Positions 55,902-64,000 of a stretch of DNA of 64,000 bases are shown here, in pieces. The stretch covers positions 786,324-850,323 of the forward strand of contig JNVV01000010.1 of NCBI GenBank assembly GCA_000733355.1, given 5' to 3'. Origin of the DNA: Falciphora oryzae. Its lineage: Eukaryota > Ascomycota > Sordariomycetes > Magnaporthales > Magnaporthaceae. The position numbers and the translations under genes are program-made. The notes under the pieces were generated by a model, which saw only the letters and a program-made list of their open reading frames with translations, searched no databases and was not told the origin of the DNA. Position 1 is the stretch's first letter. Every line of letters starts with the position of its first letter.

Positions 55902-58741
55902 TCATGCCTCGTCTCCGCCACCAACCTCGTCCCCATCGTCGTTGCCGAGGGTCACCTTGTGCCTGGCGCCTCTCCCTATGAGCTTCTGCAGGGCCACCTT
56001 GTTTACCTGCCCCTCCGTCTTCTTCTGCATCTTCGCGATCTCCTCCTCTGCGTCGACCGCCTCGGCCTCGGCAAACTCGAGCACCAGCTTGCGCCCAAGC
56101 AAATGGGTGCTCCGCAGCGCGTTGAGCGCGTTCTCCGCCTCCTTGGGCGTCGTGAACTCGGCAAAGGCAAAACCGCGTGTTTTGTTGTCGAAGTTCTTGG
56201 GCAGCCGCACTGAACGGAGCTGCCCGTAGGTACCAAACAGTGTCCGCACGTCGTTCCTCGTCGCCTCGAACGGTAAGTTCTTGATGACGATCTTGGTGTG
56301 CTGCCCCGCCAGTTTCTTGGCCTTGTCCTCCCGCCGCCGTTCCTCGGCCGCATCCAGCCCCCTATGTGATGCCTTGACGGCCAGAACGTGACCCTCCAGA
56401 GTGTGGCCATCCATGGCCTTGAGCGCTGCATGTGCCTGCTCCTTGGTGCGGAACTCAACAAAACCAAAACCCAGGCTCAGCACCTGACCTGGCTTTTTGG
56501 GGTCGGTCTTTGTCTTGACGCGTGCGGACACGAACCCATCCAGGGGCCTGAACGTCTCGGCTAGTTTCTCCGTCGTCGTGGCGAAGTTCAGCCCCCGCAC
56601 GAACAAAGACGTCGTCTCGGCAACATCCTGGACCTCGTCGCGTTCCAGCAGCTCCGTGACCGACAGTTTCTTTGCTGCGGTGGGGCCGTCACTGCTACTC
56701 TGTACCTGCGTTGGGCCTGGCTGGTTCTTGAACAGATCCTTGGGACCCTTCTCCAGAAATAGCACCGAGTCCTTGACCCGTCTATACGCGAGGTTCGTGA
56801 AAGCAGCTCTCGCATGCGGGGCCTGCGCAAACTCGACGATTGCTATGGTCCCACTCGGAGGCATCAGCACCCTCAGAACAGTGCCGTGCTCCTCAAACAT
56901 CTTCCTCAACTCATCAATAGTGGTGCCGTAGCTAAAGTTCTTGACAAGGATGGTGGTGTCGCCCCGCTGGCGCGACTTGAAGGCGTCCAGGTCGACGCCG
57001 TTGGTGGCAAAGTAGGCCTTTGTCTCCTGGATGATTGAGGTTTCTGCGATGGCCTGTTTTACACTCGCATCGGCGGATGACGGGTCCAGCAGCTCCGATT
57101 TTGACACGCCCAGGCGATCCGCCATCGAGGCGTTCACGGCATCTTGGCTCATGTAGAGCGCATTCCAGTTGAATGAGGCCGATGCGGCCTCGGCCTTTTT
57201 CCTGATCAGATTCTGCTTCTTCAACGGGAGCTTTGAAATTGTAAATTCGTCCAGCATGGGGTCCTTCTTGCCCTGGGCAGGGAGCACGTGCAGGATCCGG
57301 CCCTGGAACAAACAGCCATCAGACTTCTGGAATGCGTCGATGGCTGATGATGCGCTAGTGAACAGCACCAACGCGTAGCCCTTGCTTGCGCCCGAGCTCC
57401 CAACAGCCAGGTGCACCTGTTTCGTTTGAGGGTCAAAAGCGTCAGCAAAGAATTCGACCCAATAAACCCGCCCGGAAAACCAGAAAATGAGTTGGGGTCC
57501 CTGTGCGTTCAGAAAACAGAGCATCTACTAAAATACTGTGCCCAGGTTCGCATCATATACCAGTGGTATAAGCTGTCCCTATCTGGGGTTCATCATAACA
57601 AAGTGCAAGTTGGACCGAGATAAGAACGGGGAGATGAGAGATGCAATGATGGCTTACCTCCTCGGTGCTCCCAAACTTTTCAAAGTGGCTCCTCAAGTCA
57701 TCTTCGGTTGCGCTGTAGGGCAGATTCCTAACAAACAGCCGCGATGTTTTGCGGATGAGATCGAGTGCGTCACCAGCTCGGTCCTTTTCCGAGGATGGAG
57801 CCATGCGGCGATCCTGACGCGGCTGCTCCATTTCTGTCGGCTGCGCGGCATCATCGCCCGCCTCCGCGGATGGGGCAGGGGGCAGCGGCGACGCCACGAC
57901 CCGTGGGGCTGGGACCGCGTCTGGATCGTCCGCGTCGACAAGATCCAGAAGTCGATTAGTTCGAGACCGGAGCCAATCGTCATCTGTGGCCGTAACATCC
58001 CTAGCCCCCGTGTCTGAAGTTGGGGGTTCTGGGAGGGCCTGGACTTGAGCTCCTAAGGCAGCCTCCGATACCGTATCTGGCCGAGCGGTGCGGCTAACAG
58101 GCGCCCCCTCGACGGCCACCCTCTTCGCGGGACGTGCTGGTATCCCCTCGTACTCGCCATCGCTCTCGCCGTCGAGGGCAGCCATCGCCTTCTCGGAAAT
58201 CACCTCGGGCACTGGCGTCTCAGCCATGGCGCCGTCCGGCCTTGCTGCCGACCGCATCGTCTCCATGTACTCCTTGAGCTTGGGATCCGCCAGGTCAAGA
58301 TCCTCGCGCTTGCGCTTTTTAGGCTTGGTGTCTGGCTGGTCATCGTGACCTGCCTGTTGCTTAGAGGCGTCTGAGAGGCCAGCGGGGGTGCCTGCCTGCC
58401 CAGTCCCCAGCTTCGTTGGCGCTCGAAGGGATGGATCAGAAGGCTGCGTGCACGCCAGTTAGTGTCCAGCGCCCAATCGGAAGCTCGGAGCCAGACGAAG
58501 TGTCTCATACCGGCTTTGCGAGCTCGACTCCGATTTTTGACATGCGGATGTAGGAGCGGTTGAAGTACTTGGCCGCCTCCGAGGCAGCCTTGGCCGTCTT
58601 GAAGCCGACAAAGCCAATCCTCCTCCCAGGGATCACCTTGATGTCGGTGATCTCTTGTTCCTTGGCCGCAAAGTGCTTTCGGAAGTCGGCCTGGGTGATG
58701 GTTGGCGGCAGGTTCCGCACAAAGATCCTCGACGACTCCAT
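55902..58741 (-). CDS. MRD1: Multiple RNA-binding domain protein Mrd1, pre-rRNA processing
   Basis: Mrd1 is an essential nucleolar protein of the small-subunit processome that is needed for early cleavages of 35S pre-rRNA to 18S. Exons are 58741-58511, 58443-57658 and 57416-55902 (843 aa), all joined in phase 0. Five RRMs are recognisable by their RNP2 strands: SRIFVRNLPP (residue 4), SRLFVRNLPY (about 310), TTILVKNFSY, TSLFVRGLNF and TKIVIKNLPF; matching RNP1 strands include KGYALVLF, GFGFVEF and RGFAFAEF. Five RRMs is the fungal number. The linker between RRM1 and RRM2 is long and acidic with a KKRKRED basic patch. Intron 2 interrupts RRM2 between its first helix and second strand. The gene lies divergently 786 bases from the LC8 gene. 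Confidence 0.94.
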
Positions 58742-59527
58742 CGCGACAAAATTCCGCTGCCCCGACGTCTAGGTAGGTACGTATGTATTCAGCTAGAAAG
58801 TCGGAGGCAGGCCAGCCGCTGCTAGCTCATTGCTGTAGAAGAGAGGAGCAGATTGTGCTGTGCAATGACTTTCGTCTACTGCCGGAGAGGGTGGATGGGA
58901 GAATGGGAGGCGGGCGGCAGAGAAGAAAAAAAAAAAAAAAAATCAAATGTCAAGCAAGAGCCGCACTGCAGAGGTGGGGCTCAACCCCACCGGCAAGCTT
59001 GGCCCAAAACAAACCCCTGCACGCCGCAAGCCCGTGTTCCGACGGACACTCTTGATCTCAATTTCGATCAATTGGATCGACCTGAGTTCGCGACTTGACA
59101 GCCTGCTTCCCAACCGTCAGCATCGCCACCCGCGTCTTGACATTTCCACCTGTAAGTTCACCAGCCTTGGCCCTCCCTGTGCTGCCCGGCAGATGCGCGG
59201 CCATCGTGGACCAGCCCTCCGTTCGTAGCTTTGTTTCGTTGGGCCAACCACAGCTGCAAGAACGGGAATTCCACTTGGCTCTTGAAGGAGAAGATAAAGT
59301 GGTGGACCCTGCAGCGGCATCGCGCCCCAAAACACCCCCCTCTTCGTCCTCTACGCCCACACTTGCCGACGGGGCCTGGCCAATTGGACCTGGCCCCAAC
59401 CAACCGCCAGCCAGCCGGAGCTAATCCAAACATTCGCGGCGACCGCGTACCCTCAAGGCCTGGACGAACCGACCCGCCCTCCAGCGTCAGAACCCGGAAC
59501 GACAACGTCCAATATCCAACATCCAAC
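58742..59527. promoter_or_regulatory. Divergent promoter region of MRD1 and the LC8 gene
   Basis: 786 bases between two divergent start codons. A TAGGTAGGTA motif lies at 58769-58780, about 30 bases upstream of the MRD1 start, and an A-run occupies about 58925-58941. No gene is seen. Confidence 0.55.
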
Positions 59528-60387
59528 ATGGCCGTCGACGAGCCCGCATCGAGCCCCGCCCCGCGGGAGAAGCTGGAAGGTAGGCGTGCGACCAAGGACA
59601 AGACGTCACAGGCCAAGCAAGCGAGGACGGGACAGACAATGTGCTAACGTGTGTGCGTGGTCGCGGTCGTAAAGCCCAAATCAAGGCGGCGGACATGGTA
59701 AGGATACAGAGCGACTCCTCTTGCTGCGCCTGCTCTGCGACAGTGTGGCTAACAAGCCAATGATTAGAACGACGACCTGCAGCTCGAATGCATCGACGTT
59801 GGTATGTCCATCCTGGATCTGAGGATACTGTATCGTCGCCCCGGAGCCTCTCAGAACCCGGCAACTAACATGCATATGCTCGTCCACAGCTCAGGAGGCA
59901 ATGGCCAAATTCACGATCGAGAAGGTTCGCTGAGCTCCCAGACACCACACTTACCCCCGAGCCCCTTTTCAGCCCAGACCGCTTGGGATGCCACAAGAAA
60001 GCGCCGCCGTCGCATCGAGCCACACACTGCCCGAGAGAAGGGGAACCGGGGCTGACCAAGATGACGTGTTTGTAGGATATCGCACAGCACATCAAGAGAA
60101 CGGTAATGCGCCTCTGCCATCTTCCTAGACACTCCGACTAGGCTGTTCGAGCTGCTGACAAGACGCGCGCGTCCAGTTCGATGAGCGCAAGGGGCCCACA
60201 TGGCACTGCATCGTTGGCCGGAACTTTGGAAGCTTCGTAACGCATGGTAAGGACGCCTTCAGCGAAACGTACAAACGCCCTGGCCCAGGAAATGAGGCTG
60301 ACCGCGCCTGCAAACACGACAGAGACGAAGCACTTCATCTACTTCTATCTTGGCCACTGCGCCATCCTCCTGTTCAAGACGCAGTAG
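59528..60387 (+). CDS. Dynein light chain LC8 type
   Basis: LC8 is a small dimeric hub protein of cytoplasmic dynein and many other complexes. Seven short exons (59528-59579, 59675-59697, 59768-59801, 59890-59924, 60076-60102, 60177-60246, 60323-60387) join in phase to give 101 aa. The core is almost invariant: [53 protein letters not shown] and [16 protein letters not shown]. The N-terminal 15 residues ([15 protein letters not shown]) are variable, as in other fungi. Four internal exons are only 23 to 35 bases long, so automatic prediction could easily miss this gene. It is divergent from MRD1. Confidence 0.95.
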
Positions 60388-61348
60388 GCTGCCACCCAAC
60401 ATCCTCGGCTCCATACGACATGGGTCGTTGGGAAAGGTCGACGCACTTGCAAGAAAACGGGGAGACAACACTCGGCTGCCTACCTACCCATCCTCCAGAG
60501 GGTAGCATGCCACTCAGACCCGAGACTTGGCCCTTTGGAGCAGGGCCATAGGAGCGGAACAGGACTGAGGGCTTCGTCTGTTTCGAGACCTACCTACGGC
60601 TCTGGTTTCTATCATCTACATGACCTATCTTACCTACCTACGCCCTTTGTTCTTCATGCAATCCGCTTGAAGTGCAAAGCGAACCAAGATGATGTTATTG
60701 ATACTCTTTTTCTTCCCTTCTTGACCCCGGTGGACAGAACTCCTCGTATCCTTTAACTCTGCCCACGTTGTTCCCGTCTGTCCCTTTTCTTCTACTTTCA
60801 AGGGCTAAAAGATGGCGTCGAACTGCCGATACAGCCACCAATCCCAGATAAGATGACTGTATGCTATCACCTTGTCGCATTCCAGTCCAAATCGAACCGA
60901 CCTGGTGAAGCCCTCACATGGCGCAGAAATACAGAGTACAACGTGAGGCGATGGCCGGATTTTGCTCTCAGTACTTCCACCCTACCCTCTCAACCAGCCA
61001 CCCCCTCGCTTCAACATGGTCTGGCTGGCGGGGAAGACGGCTAGAGATCCTTTCATTCTTGGTTCTTGCCTTGCAATGAGCAGCCAGCAACGCCACCGGG
61101 ACCGACTACCTTTGGGTCCGGCCGAAACATGAACTCTCAACTCCCTTTCTCCCTTTTTGTATGCATTCCTGATCCTGGGATCATCATGTCTTGCGGCGAC
61201 CGCAGCGCTAGGTTATGACGGGGAGGTTTTGTCTTTGGTCGGACGTGCTGCTTTTCCAAGTCGGGCGTGGGGTGGCGAGAGGCACGGTCGCCCCGGAATG
61301 TGCTGCCCGCCCAGGTTGGGGTTTCTCTGAGGCTCGAGGTGGTTCTCA

Positions 61349-61370
61349 CAGCAGCAGCAGCAGCAGCAGC
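61349..61370 (+). repeat. (CAG)7 trinucleotide microsatellite
   Basis: Seven uninterrupted CAG units in non-coding DNA between two convergent genes. Confidence 0.9.
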
Positions 61371-62127
61371 AAGACAGGATGTGCGGAGTGTCCAAGTCCA
61401 GAAACGAAAGAGATATATACTACCTACCCAATGCATTGGGAGGTGACTTTCATTCACGGCCCGAGCGGCTTCCCGGCTGTTGAATGCCCCCCTAATTAGC
61501 CATGGGATATAACCTTGGCTAAACATCGCCTCCCTCTGAAGATCAAGGAGTTCAAGGTAGCAAGGTTGTTTGTCTACGAAATGATGACCGTGGTTGAATA
61601 TCGAAATGCCTCTTCGCCGACTGAGATATTCCTAGAACTAACGACCATTTGCTCATTTAGGCTCAAGAGCCTGATTCAACGCAGTTGAGCTGCCAAGACC
61701 CGCGAAACTTCCGTAACTATGAGTTGGAACCCATGGGAAAGCCACCTGATGTCCATGATGTTGAGGCAGTTATGACAGGAGCGAACGCACCCACGCGGGG
61801 ACCTAGTCAGCAGAAGAATCATAATGACTGGCCAAGAAAAGCACAATTTTGGACATCACAGCTGCCTCGTCCCATCAGCCACGAGTATTTGAAATTGTTT
61901 TGATTCGACAGCTATCTACCGAAAGTCCTGGGAGTAACTCGGGCGCACTTATAGTGGTAGGCTTGCTGGAACCTTTTCTTCCTCTTCTCTCCGCACAACT
62001 TTGTGCCATTCATGGAGCAGTCTTCTCTAGACCTGCTTCCATCTTCATCTTGAAAAATGCAATGACTGTCTGTCTGGGTGCCGTCCGATGTGGATCGTTG
62101 GTATCGTAAATGTCGTTCCCTGAGAAC

Positions 62128-62149
62128 AAAAAAAAAAAAAAAAAAAAAA
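62128..62149 (+). repeat. A22 homopolymer tract
   Basis: A run of 22 A residues about 270 bases beyond the stop codon of the ELL-like gene, outside coding sequence. Confidence 0.9.
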
Positions 62150-62421
62150 GAAGAAAAGACGTTGAGATGGGAAACGCATGGAAAATATTGGGCGTGAGGG
62201 AATGGCCAATATGAGGGAGGGGGATGGAAATCCAAGTAACAGGACAGAAAAATTAGAAAAAAAGAAAAACTCCGAGCCAAATGCCATTATGATGTCCAGA
62301 GAAAACCCAGCCCAAAACCATAAATCCTGTGCAAAACTCAAGGATCCTCAGCCGAGGGCTTTCCCTTCCAAGGATGGTTCATAGCCCGCGAAACGGTACT
62401 TGGAATTCATGTCCCGCGGGA

Positions 62422-64000
62422 TCACCTCCGATCCACGCCGTCGCTCTCCGAACCGTTCCTGTTACGGCGCGTGCCAGCGTAGATCTCCCTCTTCATTTCC
62501 TCGAGCCGGTTACGCATCTTGGTCAAGGTCGAGATTTGCTTCTGCTCCGGGTTCTCCAGCTCCAAAAGATGGTAGTGGAGCTGTTCGTACTTCTCGTAGT
62601 ACGTCTTGAACCTGCGTGCCGTGTCCATGACGCTATCCGGCAGCTTGCTGCTGCCCATGCTGCTGTTGGCCAACTGCTGTTGCTGCTGGCGCTTCACCCT
62701 GGGCAGGGAACCGGCGGCACTGCTACCACTCGAGGACGAGTCGTTGTAGGCATCCACCGCTTTGCGCTTCTTGCCGTTGGCGCTCGCGATCAGAGCCTCC
62801 TCGGCCGGGTCGATGTCCGATGCATTCGTCGGTGGCGATGACGCGAGAGGCGAGGACTTCGGGGGCGACGTGTTCTTAGGCTTGATCTGGTTCAACGAAC
62901 CGTTGGAGCTCGTAGTCCCACGTGCCGAAGTTTGACTGCTGTTCGCCTCCGGCGCGCGGGGCTTCGTCGTCGGGGCCGCGGTTGGTACCGGCTTGAGGTC
63001 TCGCCTCTGCTCCTTCTGCTTTTCTGCTTGCTTTGGCACCTCCTTTGGCCTGCTACCGACGCCAACATCCTTGGACACTGCGGCTGTAGCCTTGGGATCC
63101 CTCGCCTTGGGCTTCTTACTAAGCGGAGTGGCCCCCGAGCTGGAACTGCTGTCCTCCTCATCCCGCGACCGCTTCATCGGACGAGCCGTGATCTGTGGCT
63201 CGATAGACTCCTTGACCGGGGGCTTCGCCTTGGGCGCCACGGCTGCAGGAGCACGGACGGGGACCGAGGCCTTAGCGGGTCTCGGGGCTGCGGCAGGCTT
63301 TGGAGCCACGGCCGGCTTCGGAGCCGCGGCGGGCTGCTGCTTCTTGGCCTGTTGTTGCTTGACCTGCTGGGACAGGGGAATCTCCTCGCTCGAATCGTCC
63401 GAGTCGCTGATGAGCTCCTTTGACAAAGGACCTCGTCCACCATTGGCTGGCTTCGCTCCGGGCTTAGAGGCGGCAGCAGACTTGACCGGGGAAACCTTGG
63501 GCGTTGACGCCTTCTTGGGGGCGGCCGGCTTCTTGACGACCGCTGAAGTCAGATCGGGAACCGCCTTCTTTGTTGTCTTGGTCTGCGAGCTGGACCTCGA
63601 CATGGGCTCGGAGCCGTTGACCGAACGGGTTTCATCATCCCTGCTGCCAGGCGAAGCCACTACGCTGGCGCTGTCGTCGGCCTTCTGGACGTTGATCTTG
63701 GGCGTCGATGTCATTGTTTTCGGGCCCTTGGCAAGAGTGGCCTGAAGCTTGCTCAGGCTCTTGCCCTTCCCTCTCTCATCAAATGGCAGCAGCTTCTGCC
63801 ACACTGGCTCCGTGGGGCCTATCCTCATGCGGTCGTACCATCTAGCGGTGTTGTCGATGGCCAGCTGCCGGTCCGAATCCGAGTCGTACTCGTGGTTCCA
63901 GATGTCTAGCTCTTTGTAGAACATCTTCTTCATGGTGTACTTTCCCGTGCTCTTATCCAGGTCGGCGACCTTGTCCAGAATGCCGCGAAATTCCTTCTTG
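62422..64000 (-). CDS. RNA polymerase II elongation factor ELL-like protein (N-terminus outside window)
   Basis: The reading frame is open to the window edge, so only the C-terminal part (about 526 residues) is seen. The segment FRGILDKVADLDKSTGKYTMKK.. YKELDIWNHEYDSDSDRQLAIDN.. WQKLLPFDERGKGKSLSKLQ matches the second conserved part of fungal ELL proteins (winged-helix-like region with the RGKGKxLSKL signature). A long disordered Ser/Pro/Lys/Ala-rich linker follows, with KP-repeats (AAPKPAVAPKPAAAPRPAK) and basic patches such as KKPKARD and KKRKAVD. The C-terminal 60 residues form a predicted coiled-coil (RRFKTYYEKYEQLHYHLLEL, then LTKMRNRLEEMKREIY), similar to the ELL/occludin-type C-terminus. 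ELL proteins stimulate RNA polymerase II elongation in the nucleus. Lacking the N-terminal domain, the family call is good but not certain. Confidence 0.78.
   Translation of the reverse strand, partial: KKEFRGILDKVADLDKSTGKYTMKKMFYKELDIWNHEYDSDSDRQLAIDNTARWYDRMRIGPTEPVWQKLLPFDERGKGKSLSKLQATLAKGPKTMTSTPKINVQKADDSASVVASPGSRDDETRSVNGSEPMSRSSSQTKTTKKAVPDLTSAVVKKPAAPKKASTPKVSPVKSAAASKPGAKPANGGRGPLSKELISDSDDSSEEIPLSQQVKQQQAKKQQPAAAPKPAVAPKPAAAPRPAKASVPVRAPAAVAPKAKPPVKESIEPQITARPMKRSRDEEDSSSSSGATPLSKKPKARDPKATAAVSKDVGVGSRPKEVPKQAEKQKEQRRDLKPVPTAAPTTKPRAPEANSSQTSARGTTSSNGSLNQIKPKNTSPPKSSPLASSPPTNASDIDPAEEALIASANGKKRKAVDAYNDSSSSGSSAAGSLPRVKRQQQQQLANSSMGSSKLPDSVMDTARRFKTYYEKYEQLHYHLLELENPEQKQISTLTKMRNRLEEMKREIYAGTRRNRNGSESDGVDRR

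Larger units (their letters stand above)
60388..62421. other. 2-kb convergent intergenic region, LC8 / ELL-like genes
   Basis: No recognisable gene on either strand. It contains the 3' ends of two converging genes, TACCTACC motifs near 60479, 60589, 60631 and 61421, a (CAG)7 microsatellite at 61349-61370 and an A22 tract at 62128-62149. Small ORFs are without motif. Confidence 0.5.

Noticed and set aside
1..64000. CRISPR arrays, bacterial operons, ribosome binding sites, insertion sequences
   Set aside because: Spliced genes of eukaryotic families fill the window; no spaced direct repeats, prokaryotic signals or transposase/reverse-transcriptase sequence were seen.

Overview
The window is nuclear DNA of a filamentous ascomycete (Pezizomycotina), most likely a Sordariomycete. 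Genes are monocistronic on both strands and mostly carry short introns with GTRNGT donors and YAG acceptors. Coding DNA is GC-rich and throws long antisense shadow ORFs. The gene set is typical of these fungi: AbaA/Tec1-type TEA factor, LaeA/UMTA-type methyltransferase, DUF7492 secreted protein, Mrd1, Gpi19. The order within the class is not resolved. I found no tRNA, rRNA, transposon, CRISPR or viral element.

Layout. 0.4-1.4 kb: mitochondrial ATP synthase subunit g (+), with an unusual 11-residue repeat block. 5.0-6.4 kb: a seven-exon LaeA-like methyltransferase (-), isolated between gene-free stretches of 3.5 and 7.6 kb. 14-15.8 kb: TFIIA large subunit (-). 17.3-19.1 kb: Cdc20 (-), divergent from a Kelch-BTB gene (+) at 20.1-22.8 kb that is broken by an assembly gap. 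23.5-32.2 kb: ARP4, PIG-P/Gpi19 and Vps8 (all -). 32.7-34.1 kb: GPALPP/DUF3752 protein (+), divergent from Vps8. 35.0-36.6 kb: membrane RING-H2 protein (-). Then 5.6 kb without a recognisable gene. 42.2-43.1 kb: PPIH-type cyclophilin (+). 44.0-45.3 kb: secreted DUF7492 protein (-). Then 4.9 kb without a gene. 50.2-54.6 kb: TEA/ATTS transcription factor (-). 55.9-58.7 kb: Mrd1 (-). 59.5-60.4 kb: LC8 dynein light chain (+). 62.4 kb to the edge: an ELL-like elongation factor (-), N-terminus outside the window.

Most genes are unlinked housekeeping functions: respiration, transcription (TFIIA, ELL, ARP4), cell cycle (Cdc20), endosomal traffic (Vps8), GPI anchors (PIG-P), splicing-associated cyclophilin, ribosome biogenesis (Mrd1), microtubule motor (LC8). 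There is no sign of a dedicated cluster. Genes likely to be lineage- or condition-specific (methyltransferase, DUF7492 protein, TEA factor) border the long non-coding stretches.

Points worth most attention: the LEA-like repeat block in ATP synthase subunit g; a possible LPMO-like histidine brace in the DUF7492 protein; about 40 extra residues inside the TEA DNA-binding domain; a 108-bp exact duplication flanking the N gap, which is almost certainly an assembly artefact splitting the Kelch-BTB gene; and a GGTAGGTA/TACCTACC motif scattered through non-coding DNA. I did not find a convincing new multi-gene system.
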